Assembly: GCF_000003815.2 (NCBI RefSeq)
Contig: NC_049981.1
Span: 33,806,018 to 33,845,831, forward strand
DNA: 39,814 nt
Reading direction: 5' to 3'
DNA from: Branchiostoma floridae
Lineage: Eukaryota > Chordata > Leptocardii > Amphioxiformes > Branchiostomatidae
The stretch's first letter is position 1. Each line of letters begins with the position of its first letter. The position numbers and the translations under genes are program-made. Under the pieces are notes generated by a model. That model ran no database searches. It was not told the origin of the DNA and saw nothing but the letters and a program-made list of their open reading frames with translations. This document shows, piece after piece, positions 1-12,200 of this stretch.

Positions 1-48
1 TTTATGTATGTATGTTTGTACTGACGTGTGTACTGATGTGTGTTGCAG

Positions 49-201
49 CATGCCCCCCAGGCTGCCTGGAGTGCGCCATTGACGCCGGTGTGTTGCAGTG
101 CACGCGCTGCAGGGATCCTTATATGGTGGTGCAGTTCGGAGAGTGCACCCAGGCCTGCGCTGACCAGTTCTACATCGATCCCGTCACTAGGGTGTGCAAA
201 G
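49..201 (+). CDS. FRAS1: FRAS1 exon 1 of window: furin-like repeat
   Basis: Phase 1 to 1, after a TTGCAG acceptor and before G|GTGAGA. Cysteine-rich ([17 protein letters not shown]), one furin-like module. The donor is the first of a 36-bp junction array. The preceding exons lie outside the window. Confidence 0.85.
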
Positions 202-3200
202 GTGAGACTGTTACCATGGTTACCAGGGTGTGCAAAGGTGAGACTGTTACCATGGTTACCAGGGTGTGCAAAGGTGAGACTGTTACCATGGTTACCGGGG
301 TGTGCAAAGGTGAGACTGTTACCATGGTTACCAGGGTGTGCAAATTTGAGACTGTTGCTATGGTTATCAGGTAGTGCAAAGGTGAGGCTGCAGTGTAGTA
401 GATATAACTAACTACACTAAGCCTTTTAAAGATTATTGTTTGTAGTAAGACTAGGGTTGTTTATGACAACTTTTTGTTGTTCCCACCAGAGTGTGATTGG
501 AGCTGTAACTCGTGTGTCGGCCCCACCAAGGCGGACTGTGTCCAGTGCATGGGTCACATGACGCTGCAAAACGGCACGTGTGTGGAGGAGTGCACCATGG
601 GATACTTCCCTGCCGGCCAGGAATGTGCCAGTAAGTACGCCGGCCAGACGTCAATGGCTGCAGAATGTGATGTAAATATGTTTCTGTAATGGGCACAAAG
701 TTTTCTAAATACTTCCAGCATTGATGCAATTTCCTGTATGTATTATATGTGCAGAAATTTTGCAATACTTGACAAGTATATTTTGCAGCTTAATTTTGCC
801 AAAGTTTCATGGAAGCCCCAAAGACTTTTGTACTGATGAAGGGAACAGATGGTCGTCGAAACGTTTACGGAAGAATTAAAAGAAGATGTGTAACGAAGAA
901 GACTTTGTTCAAAAGACTTTTTGATGTCTGCAAATTTAGTAAGACATGCCTTCTCCTTCCCAGGATGCCCAGACAGGTGTTTCACCTGCAGCAGCGGACA
1001 CACCTGTATGGAATGTGCCCCGCCTCACCTGCTGAAGCATGACAGGTGTGTGCAGGACTGCGGCTGGGGATACTACGCTGACTTCTCCTCACACAGGTGT
1101 ATAGGTGAGTCCCACAGGTGTATAGGTGAGTCACACAGGTGTATAGGTAAGTCACACAGGTGTATAGGTGAGTCCCACAGGTGTATAGGTAAGTCACACA
1201 GGTGTATAGGTAAGTCACACAGGTGTATAGGTAAGTCACACAGGTGTATAGGTAAGTCACACAGGTGTATAGGTAAGTCACACAGGTGTATAGGTAAGTC
1301 ACACAGGTGTATAGGTGAGTCCCACAGGTGTATAGGTAAGTCCCACAGGTGTATAGGTAAGTCCCACAGGTGTATAGGTGAGTCCCACAGGTGTATAGGT
1401 AAGTCACACATGTGTATAGGTAAGTCACACAGGTGTATAGGTGAGTCACACAGGTGTATAGGTGAGTTACACAGGTGTAAAGGTGAGTCACACAGGTGTA
1501 TAGGTGAGTTACACAGGTGTAGAGGTGAGTCACACAGGTGTAGAGGTGAGCTGGTGTTGAATCATCGTCCTGTGTGCATCTCCTCCTAATAGTTGTCATT
1601 TAGATGTTCATGACATGTGCTGATGTGTGATGTGTGTGTGTGTGTTATGATGTTGATGATGATGATGATGATGATGATGTTGCCATTCTCCCCCCCAGAC
1701 TGCCCTGCATCCTGCCCGGAGTGTGTGTATAAGTGTTCATGTGCTGATGTTTGTGTATGTATGTATGTATGTATGTATGTATGCGTGTGTGATGATGATG
1801 ATGTTGACACTGCTGTTCTCCCCCCAGACTGCCCGGCGTCCTGCCTGGAGTGTGCCGACCCCTCCCGCTGCCTCACCTGCAGGGCAGGTACCTACCTCCA
1901 GGGGGCGCTGTGTGTGCCGGACTGTGGGGCTGGGTTCTACCAGGATGAGGAGGAGTTCCGATGTGAAGGTATGGACGGAACGTCGGAGCGAAATACCGGC
2001 TTGAAACAATAAAATCTGGTCTGTGTGGACAGATGGTCAGTATAGACAGGATTCTCAATGCTTGTGTCAATGGGGAAATATGATCTAAGAGAACACCCAA
2101 AGTGTCGACATTTAAATTGGTGGTCTGTATTCCTAGGTAGTTGCTATCCAGGTTTGGCTGTACAGTCACACATTAAACTGGACCAGGCCTAGAAAAGCAT
2201 TAATTGTTATGAATATGATGCTGCTGATTTTTATTAGTTAAGATCACTGTAAAAGTAACAAGAAGATAACTGGAACAAAATGTTTAAAAGGGTCCAAGGG
2301 TTAAGAAATTCAATGTGTATTGTTGATTATTTAGTTTATTGTTTATTATTGCACAATAAAGAAAGAAAAACATTTAAAAAAAAAGGAAACCATAACCATA
2401 CAAACTGAGGATGGCTGGGAAGTTGAAAGCGTTATAATAATAAAATGGCCACCCTGCAGGAAAATAACAATAAAATGTTTAACAGTAAGTTCCTAATTTA
2501 TATAAGTCCCTAGATTTGAGCAAGGGCTAGAGAGGCAGATTGGCATCACACACACATACATACAGAAATGTGTGGGAGGAATTTTGACCATTGTTGAACC
2601 CTTTTTTTACAGCTAACCGCCACCCGCCGGTTCTCCTGGTGAACGGTTCTCTCGTCTGCGAGATCGGCGCGTCGCTCGTCCTCTCCCCGTCATTCCTCGG
2701 CGCCAGCGATCCCGACACGGACCCCGCCAAACTCACGTTCCACGTGGCGAGCCCTCCGACCAATGGGAAGCTGCTGGTGACGAGGGAGGGGCTTGACCGT
2801 GAGCTCGCTGCTGGCGGAACATTTTCGTACGCAGAGTTAACGGCAGGTCTGTATCGGTGTTACGTTACTCAGCTGGAACACAGCCTTGTAGATACCCTGC
2901 AAAGAATGGTTACACTGTACATGTACATTGTATGTTACATCAAATTATGATTTATTGGAGCAAAGTTCATACAGTAAGCATGTATTTAAGATTTTGTAGT
3001 AATTTTACCCTGCAATAGTTAAAGCTTTTGAAAGTGAACTATCAAATTGTGACTCATCAATTTGAGGCTAGTATTATTATGATGATATTAGTAGAGTTGA
3101 CCTATTCCTCAGCTAACCTGTATTTTTCTTACTGCAGTCATTCCTTTGTCAGACATAAGGAACTGCAAAAAGTTCCCAGTTAGAGCTTTTTTTCAGGATG

Positions 3201-6200
3201 TCTCCCAAACCGGCTTCGCCGTGTGGCTTCTTCTCTGGCCAAAAGTTGATGACGCAAGTACATGATTGTACAGGTTTGGTGCAGTTGTGCACAAAGTAGT
3301 ATGGGTAAAGGGGTTAAGTCAGGGTAAGGGGGTGAAGTCTGCCATCTCTGATAGCCTTTCGTATGTCCTGCCCAGGTCTGGTGCAGTTCCAGCACCTTCG
3401 CAGTCAGCCCATGCAGGGAACCGTCTCGCTGAAGGTGTCGGACCGGCAGCTGGTGTCGGTACCGGTGCAGGTGGACATCCGGGCGGTGTCGCAGGCGCCG
3501 CCGCATCTCGTCAGGAACACGCCGCTCGTAGTGGAGGAGGGCGGGGCAGGAGAAATCTCCACGGCAACCAACCTGGAGATCGATGATGAGGATAACCCTG
3601 AGGATGTGGTCATCACGAGAGTGCAAGGTGGGAACACAAGTCATTACATCCGTTTGTTTGTTATTTATTCATAAAGGTGTGTAGGGCTTCAGACTTTATT
3701 TGGATCTGCAAGTAGCTTCCTTTCCGTCAGCTATCCTCCCGGGCTCCTATGGATGTAGGACATTAGTGCATGGCAGCTACACAATCACAGGTTGGTATAT
3801 CGCAGGTTAACAATGTTCTTAATATACAACCAGACAATAGCCTGACAACATTTCACCGTCTGTCATTTTCCTCTGGCAAAACTTACTTTCTTCCTAATGT
3901 AGCAAGGTGCAGCCGCTGCAGGATGACGGAAGCGTTGACAGTCACTGAAAAGTTTGTTACGTATTGTGTGTATGTAGTAGTAGTATCCTGTATGTAAACA
4001 ACATCAATACAGCCATCAATAAAGTCCATTTTCTATGGACAAAGAAAGATTTGCAATTTATTCATTGTTGAAGAGTGGATTAAATTTTGTCCCCTCCACC
4101 TGATGCAGTTTATTCATGGTCGTTAAATGATGAAATATGACACCCCTACTCCACCTGACAGGCCCCGCCCACGGACATCTCGCTAGCCGCAACAATCAGC
4201 AACTCGACACCTTCACACTGGCAGAATTGCATGCTGGGAACGTCCGGTACGTCCACGACGGGAGCGAGACACAGAGCGACGTCATTCTGCTGCAGGTTTC
4301 CGACGGCTTCAACCTGGAGAACGTGCTTTTCAACATCCAGATCAGACCTCAGGTACTCGTGCTATCCATGAACCTAACCTAACCCAGCCCTAACCCTAAC
4401 CCCAACCCAACCTGGAGAATGTGCTTTTCAACATCCAGATCAGACCTCAGGTACAGAACTGTTTTTGCCTAACTCTAACTCTAACCCCAACCCCAACCCC
4501 AACCCAACCCTAACCCCAACCCAACCTGGAGAACATGCTTTTCAACATCCAGATCAGACCTCAGGTACTCATCCTATCCAAAAACCCTCACACAACCCTA
4601 ACCCCAACTCGTACCCAAACCCCCAGCCCTAACCCTAACCCCAACCCTAACCCTAACCCAGCCTGGAGAATGTACTTTTCAGCATCCAGACAGCAGGTAC
4701 AGAACTGCATACTACTAGTATGCTTTTTGGTGTGTCAGGTTGTGTGCACCTGGTTGGCTTAACAGTCACCCCTGTGTATTACTGATGTAGTGAAGTTTGG
4801 GATGTACCATTTTTGTTCCTCAGGACAACAGTGGTCCGCTGCTGCTGGCCAACACGGTGGCCCACGTCCAGGAGGGCCAGATGGTCCAGATCACATCCAA
4901 CATGCTCCAGGCAACGGACGTGGACACGCCCGACAACCAGCTGGTGTACAGGCTGACTCCGCCCGCTGGCAACCCACAGCAGGGTAGGTCTGGCTTGTTA
5001 CTAGGGACACACCTAGCAACCCACAGCAGGGTAGGTCTTGCTTGTTACTAGGGACACACCTGGCAACCCACAGCAGGGTAGGTCTGGCTTGTTACTAGGG
5101 ACACACCCAGCAACCCACAGCAGGGTAGGTCTGGCTTGTTACTAGGGACACACCCAGCAACCCACAGCAGGGTAGGTCTGGCTTGTTACTAGGGACACAC
5201 CCAGCAACCCACAGCAGGGTAGGTCTGGCTTGTTACTAGGGACACACCCAGCAACCCACAGCAGGGTAGGTCTGGCTTGTTACTAGGGACACACCCAGCA
5301 ACCCACAGCAGGGTAGGTCTGGCTTGTTTCTAGGGACACACCCAGCAACCCACAGCAGGGTAGGTCTGGCTTGTTACTAGGGACACACCCAGCAACCCAC
5401 AGCAGGGTAGGTCTGGCTTGTTACTAGGGCAGGGTAGGTCTGGCTTGTTACTAGGGACACACCCAGCAACCCACAGCAGGGTAGGTCTGGCTTGTTACTA
5501 GGGACACACCCAGCAACCCACAGCAGGGTAGGTCTGGCTTGTTACTAGGGACACACCCAGCAACCCACAGCAGGGCAGGTCTGGCTTGTTACTAGGGACA
5601 CACCCAGCAACCCACAGCAGGGTAGGTCAGTAATAGACCGTGAGTGGATAGTTAGTCAGACCTGGCTGTATGTTATGGTAGACTGATCGATGATAGATGA
5701 AAAGTGCCTCCCAACATTGACCAGTACCCATCCTGTTCCCCAGGAGAGCTGCTTCTGGTGCTCCCCGTGCTCGCGGACGGGCCGCCGTCTGGCTGGCAGT
5801 CGTCGGAGGGGGGGCACATGGAGACCAAGGTCAGCCAGTTCCGCCAGACTGACATTGACCAAGGTCACCTCTGGTACCGCCACTCCGGCAGCGAGACGAC
5901 TCGAGACTTCTTCAAGTTCCAGGTGAAAAACTACCCTTTTCCCTTGCGCATACAGAATAGGGAGCAGTTTGCTTTTTCTTCCGTTTGCAGCTTGTACTCT
6001 AAATATCTAATTGTCGGGTTTAATGTACAATCATGTAACTTTAACTTCGTTTGGAAATGCAACAATGATCCATTCTGTGAGTTGTGCCATTGTCACTCTG
6101 ATGAACGTACAGATTCTCCCTACCAATGCTGGAAACTGTGTTGCACACAGGTGACTGACTCAGCTGAACCACCCAACCTGCTGGAGGATCAGGAGTTCAA

Positions 6201-9200
6201 CATCCAGATTCTCCCCTCTAACGACGAACCCCCGCGGGTGGCTCCTGGAGTTGCCTTACCACTGGGGATTACGGTACAACATAAAAATTTTTTTTTATCT
6301 TCTAGCAAAATGGGCATCTTTAGAGCAAAAATGCTGGCTTTAAGTAAACACGAAAACATGTTTTAGTATGCTTCATGTACATGTAGGTTTAAATGCTATA
6401 TTTACTCAGCAAAGCTTGAACAAGTCACCAGATTCTGATTAAGATTTTATTGTTCCATTGACATACATGTAGCAGATAACATTATATGAATCGAATCAAT
6501 ATTGCCTGAATTGCATCATTAGTTTTAAACATCTGCACCCAAATTCAGGTATATACATTTGTACACTCAGAATAAAGTTAATTGTTAGTTTTGAGCCAAA
6601 GTTAGTTGTTCACCCAGCTTGACCTGACCTTTACTCTGTGACCCCCAGGCCATTGCTGACCAGATCACCACCATCACACCCGCCCACCTGGCCTACATCG
6701 ACCTTGACTCCGAGGCGCGTGACCTTCAGTACGAGGTGACGAAGACGTTCCCGACGGAGTTCGGAATGCTCGAGCACGCGGACCGGCCGTACGTGCCGCT
6801 GCAGCGCTTCACACAGGCCGAGCTCGAGGCTGGCAAGGTCATCTACCGACCCGCGCCCAGGAGCGCCACGCCCGGGTCATCCAGCCTCATGTTCCAAGGT
6901 CAGCCAAGGGCATTGCTTATAAACAATGCATTATGGGTTATCCAGGGTTAAGGGTTAGATCCAGTAAGGTCATCTACTGACCCGCGCCCAGGAGCTTTGG
7001 GCCGGGGTCATCCAGCCTCATGTTCCAAGGTCAGCCAAGGGCAAATCAACAGGGCATTATGGGTTATCCGGGGTTAAGGCTTAGAGTCAGATGTGGGGCC
7101 GCGTAGCACAGTGGTAGTGTATTCGGCCCGTGACCGAGAGGTCGCCGGTTCGAATCCGCCTGCCATGTTGCCGGTCTTGTGCCCTTGGGAAAGGCACTTT
7201 ACACGACTTTCCTCACTTTACTCAAGTGAAAATGAGTCGTCCCTCGGATAGGACGTTAAATGGAGGTCCCGTGTTTGGGGAGAGCCACACCCCGGGCATG
7301 TAAAAGAACCCGCCACATGTGCGATGGTGCGATGTTAGCGGATCAAACCATTCCGGCCAAAATGGGGTAGGGAATTTCCCGAGCAGCCTCGTAACCCCTG
7401 CTTCGCCTATTGAGTCAGTGAAGTCAAGCTTGCTTAAGCTTGATGTTTCTGACTTAGGGAGAAGAGATGCTGCTACAGTTATCACTATGGGCCGCTCTTC
7501 ATCACCATGATGGTAACATCAGGCCCTACGAACCTGATTTAGAAAACAAAAAAAAAGATGAGCCTTTGGTCAGATTAGTCATCATGACTCAAAGTAGTGA
7601 TTGAATTGTTGTATTGAAACCTAGTGTGAAGCATTTTGACAATTGGTCAATATGTTAATGCTACAGTTAAAGAGTGTTCTATAGGTATAGAGTAGGTATA
7701 GAGTGTCTTGCACGGAAAAGGATAAAGGAGTGAGTGGTCCGACTGTCTGTAATTCTGAATGTTTGCCATTTCCAGGGGCGAGACCTGCTCAGAGAGACAA
7801 GTCCTTCCAGTTCGCCTTCACAGGTACATACATACTTACATCATCCTGGTACATTGTTTCCTTCAGATAACTGTACAGTGTTTTACTGTTACAGGTACAT
7901 TACAACATACATAATGCTTTTTGTCTCCTATTTACAAACATAACGCTTGTTGTTTCCTATTCCTGGTATTTCAAACTAACGCACATATTTATATCCATAA
8001 AGTCAAGGTGGCATGGAGTACATGTAGATTGATTTGAAGTCAATTTTATTTCAAAAACCTCACATTTCTTCTATCTCCATTCTCCTGTGTGACCTTTGAA
8101 CCTTTTGTCCCAGTTTCCGACGGGGTGAACACCCTCCCGGCGCAGCCCTTCATCATCAGGGTCGTTTCCGACGGCAACGCCCCGCCCAGATTCAGCAGCC
8201 CCAACAGTGTCATCAAGGTCACACAGGTAAGGTCACTCACATGTACTGTTAGTTGTAGTGAGTGTCATAAACGTATACATAGTCTGCATGGTCCAAAGCA
8301 TAGTTTGGACTCAGGTTTGTTGTGTATCATCTGACTTGCACTGTTTGCTTTTATTGTCCAAGAGATACATACTTTTGTATATGGTAACTGTCCAAATTAA
8401 ATTTTACATCCAGTTGAGAATACAATGTCATGTAGCCTTGTGTAAGGTTGACTGGGCTGATGCAATGCAGAGTAGGTAAAATTTCACTTCATCCTTGCTC
8501 TCTCTGTTCCTGCATTGTTTACCCCCTATGATGTACCCCAGGGAGGAACAGTGCCGGTGGGTATGGAGCAGCTGGCAGTAACCGACGCCGACACGCCGCT
8601 GTCCGAGCTGCGCTTCACGCTGAAACAGGCGCCCATGATGGGCAAGGTCATCCAGAAGGACGGGAACAGGCAGGAGGTCCTCAGGGAAGGTCAGTAAGGG
8701 TCAGGGGTAAAGGTCAGAATTGTTAGGGTCCTGAATCATTTTTGATGCCTTTGCAGATATTGACAGCAACATGTTTCAATATGTGAACTGTGGGTCTTTG
8801 TTTGGGGTAGAGGTTACAGGGGTAAAGGTTATTGGGTAAAGGTTATGGATCAGGACCCCCTGAATAGGCTCTCAGCTTCTCCATGCTGCATCTTTTTTAT
8901 GAAAGACATAAAAAGTAACACATTTCATTAGCTTAGCTTGGGTCAGAGGTTAAGCTGGGGTAAAGTATCGCTTGGGTCAGGGGTTAAGTTGGGGAAAAGG
9001 TTCAAAGGTAAAAGTTGTAGGTCAGGAAAGTGTGACCCCTGAACTTTCTCTTTGCCTCAACAGCAAGACATAGTTAGCTTGGGTCAGGGTTTAAAGTTTA
9101 AAGGTTCAAGGGTAAAGGTTATGGGTCAGGTTGGTGTGACCTCTGAACTTTCTCTCTGCCTCCCCAGGCTACATCTTCAGCCTGCAGGACATCGACAGGA

Positions 9201-12200
9201 ACATGTTCCACTACGTGCACGACGGATTCAAGGGCGGCTCCGACCAGTTCCAGGTCTCCGTTAGCGACGGCTCGTCTGTCGTCACGGCAACCATATCTGT
9301 CTCTGTGATGCAGGTAGGAACTGTTGCTAGATAACGATGAGATGTCTGAATCGGGTGATTAACAAAAAGCAAAACATACATTCTATGACAAGTTAGAACG
9401 TTGGTTCAACATATCTTTGAGAAAAAAACATGACTTTTCCTGTAACCGGAAGTGTTACATGTCTTGAATACATAGCAATGAAATACTTTTCTTGACGATG
9501 TACCTACTGTTTGCAGGTTGCGCAGACAGGTCCTGTGAAAGGTCCCTCGGCGACCTTGACCCTGAGTGTTCCTGAACTTGGCAGTTCCACCCTGAGTCGG
9601 GACAGCCTGTTCTACAGCACAGACAGCAGCGCCCCCATCAGCTACAGGCTCGAGTCGGAACTGCAGCAGGGGCAGCTGGAGAGGCGGTGGGCAGACGGAA
9701 GCTACCAGGCACTGGGGAGGGGGGCGACCTTCACACAGGAGCAGGTCAACAGTTTCAACATCAGGTGGGTCAAAGGGCAACAGTTACCAGGCACTGGGGA
9801 GGGGGGCGACCTTCACACAGGACCTGGTCAACAGTTTCAGTATCAGGTGGGTCAAATGTCAACAGTTTCCAGTCACTGGGGAGGGGGGCGACCTAATCAC
9901 ACAGGAGCAGGTCAACAGTTTCAGGGTCAGAGGTCATGATGAATTGGAGCATAGGGGTCAAAGGTGATTAACGGTACTATTATTAGTTTGATGTTTCCTG
10001 TGGTAGTTGACTGCATCACTAGAAAACCCTGAAGGTTATGTTGAAGACACAAGAAGAGCCTGAAGTGAAGGTCATCTCCTGCCTGTTCCAGGTACACGTC
10101 GCTGGCGGAGGTCGGGGACCAGCCCGTCTCTGAGGTCATCTTCTTCAGCGTGGAGGACACGGAAGGTCATAGGTTACCCAACCAGGTGCTGAGCGTCACG
10201 GTCTCCCCGGACAACAACCAGCCGCCGGTGGTCAACGTGGGGAAAGGGCTGGAGGTCAGGACGCAGTTTACATGTTTTATATGTTATAAAAAATACACTA
10301 TAACATATGAAAGTAAAAAGGATTTGTACAATAAATGCTCTATATCTACATTGCAGTTACCAGATGTACAAATTAACTACATCCAATGATGTAATCTTTA
10401 TCTTTATTATATTTTGTCTGACCCTTTGGTCTTTTTTCCCTCTTGACCTCTATGAGAAGCGGCGTGCAGGTCGATTTGAGCTTTCATGAATAAACATTAA
10501 GGGTTAAACAAGCAAACAGTTTGTATTTCCTCTTTTGAGCCGATTATATTAACAGTTGCATGTCACAGTTGTTCTTCAATGTTGAAAAAAATAAAAAAGA
10601 GGAAAAATATTGTCATCCGTAAAGAGTTTAATGTGTGAAAACTTCATACTGGTATAACCTCACCTGGCGTCCTGCAGGTGTTTGAAGGTGGGCGGGCCCT
10701 GCTGACGTCACAGGACATCGTTGCCATGGACGCAGACACGCCCAAATCTGAGCTGATCGTTCGCGTGGACACCCCGCCCAGTTTTGGTTACCTGGAAAAC
10801 ACCAAGCAACGTAGGTTCTAGGCATTCTGTAGAAAACCAAACAACATACATTAGGTTCTTTCAATATATATTCTATATTTCCTCAGCAGAAGGTTGTTAT
10901 GTAACACCGAGTTCTGTAATGATCTATATTCCCCCAGCGGAAGGTTCTGTAATGTTCTATGTGTCCGCAGCAGAAGGTTCTGTAATGTTCTATGTGTCCG
11001 CAGCAGAAGGTTCTGTAATGTTCTATGTGTCCGCAGCAGAAGGTTCTGTAATGTTCTATGTGTCCCCAGTGGAAGGTTCTGTAATGTTCTATGTGTCCCC
11101 AGTGGAAGGTTCTGTAATGTTCTATGTGTCCCCAGCGGAAGGTTCTGTAATGTTCTATGTGTCCCCAGCGGAAGGTTCTGTAATGTTCTATGTGTCCCCA
11201 GCGGAAGGTTCTGTAATGTTCTATGTGTCCCCAGCGGAAGGTTCTGTAATGTTCTATGTGTCCCCAGCGGAAGGATCCCAGACCACGATGGCGGGCCTCC
11301 CCATCACCCAGTTCAGCATGCAGGACCTGCTGGACGGAGCGGTGCACTACGTACAGAACCTGCACCGCAACCTGGAGCCCGTCTGGGATGGCTTCCTCTT
11401 CCACGTCACTGACGGGACCAACGATTCACCCACCTACCGCTTCAACATCTCCATACAGGTGGGTACATCACCGTGGTAACCAACATCTCCGTATAGGTGG
11501 GTACATCGCCATGGTAACCAACATCTCCGTACAGGTGGGTACATCACCATGGTAACCGACATCTCCATACAGGTGGGTACATCACCATGGTAACCAACCA
11601 GTCCCCCACCTACCGCTTCAACATCTCCATACAGGTGGGTACATCACCATGGTAACCAACATCTCCGTACAGGTGGGTACATCACCATGGTAACCAACAT
11701 CTCCATACAGGTGGGTACATCACCATGGTAACCAACATCTCCATACAGGTGGGTACATCACCATGGTAACCAACATCTCCGTACAGGTGGGTACATCACC
11801 ATGGTAACCAACCAGTCACCCACCTACCGCTTCAACATCTCCATACAGGTGGGTACATCACCATGGTAACCAACACTTCACCCACCTACCGCTTCAACAT
11901 CTCCATACAGGTGGGTACATCACCATGGTAACCAACATCTCCGTACAGGTGGGTACATCACCATGGTAACCAACCAGTGTTCCAGCTGACCTTTGACATC
12001 ACCATGGTAACCAGGGTTTGTTGTGTTCCAGCTGACCAATGACGAGCAGCCTGTGATGCTGATGGAGAAGGTTGTTTGCCCGGAAGGTCACGGCGCCATG
12101 GTAACGAACGTCTCGCTGTACGCACACGACATGGACACGCCCGACCAGGAGCTGACCTTCAGGGTCAGGAAGCTGCCGCAACACGGTGAGTAGGGTCAGG

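Noticed and set aside
982-1599. 205-codon minus-strand frame over the 21-bp array
   Set aside because: A 21-bp repeat is open in several frames by construction; the + strand frame continues a real exon and the minus frame has no domain or splice support.
3266-3300. Extra acceptor or exon copy before exon 6
   Set aside because: CAGGTTTGGTGCAGTTGTGC resembles the exon 6 start over about 17 bases only, with no further similarity; may be chance.
4380-4670. True chromosome end
   Set aside because: The telomere-like hexamers are degenerate, short and embedded between exons of one gene.
4971-5635. CRISPR-like regular repeat array
   Set aside because: The units are contiguous with no unique spacers, begin at an exon end and lie in a eukaryotic intron; this is a minisatellite.
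7092-7170. Functional tRNA gene
   Set aside because: A and B boxes are present but the acceptor stem does not close and the sequence continues into a SINE body.
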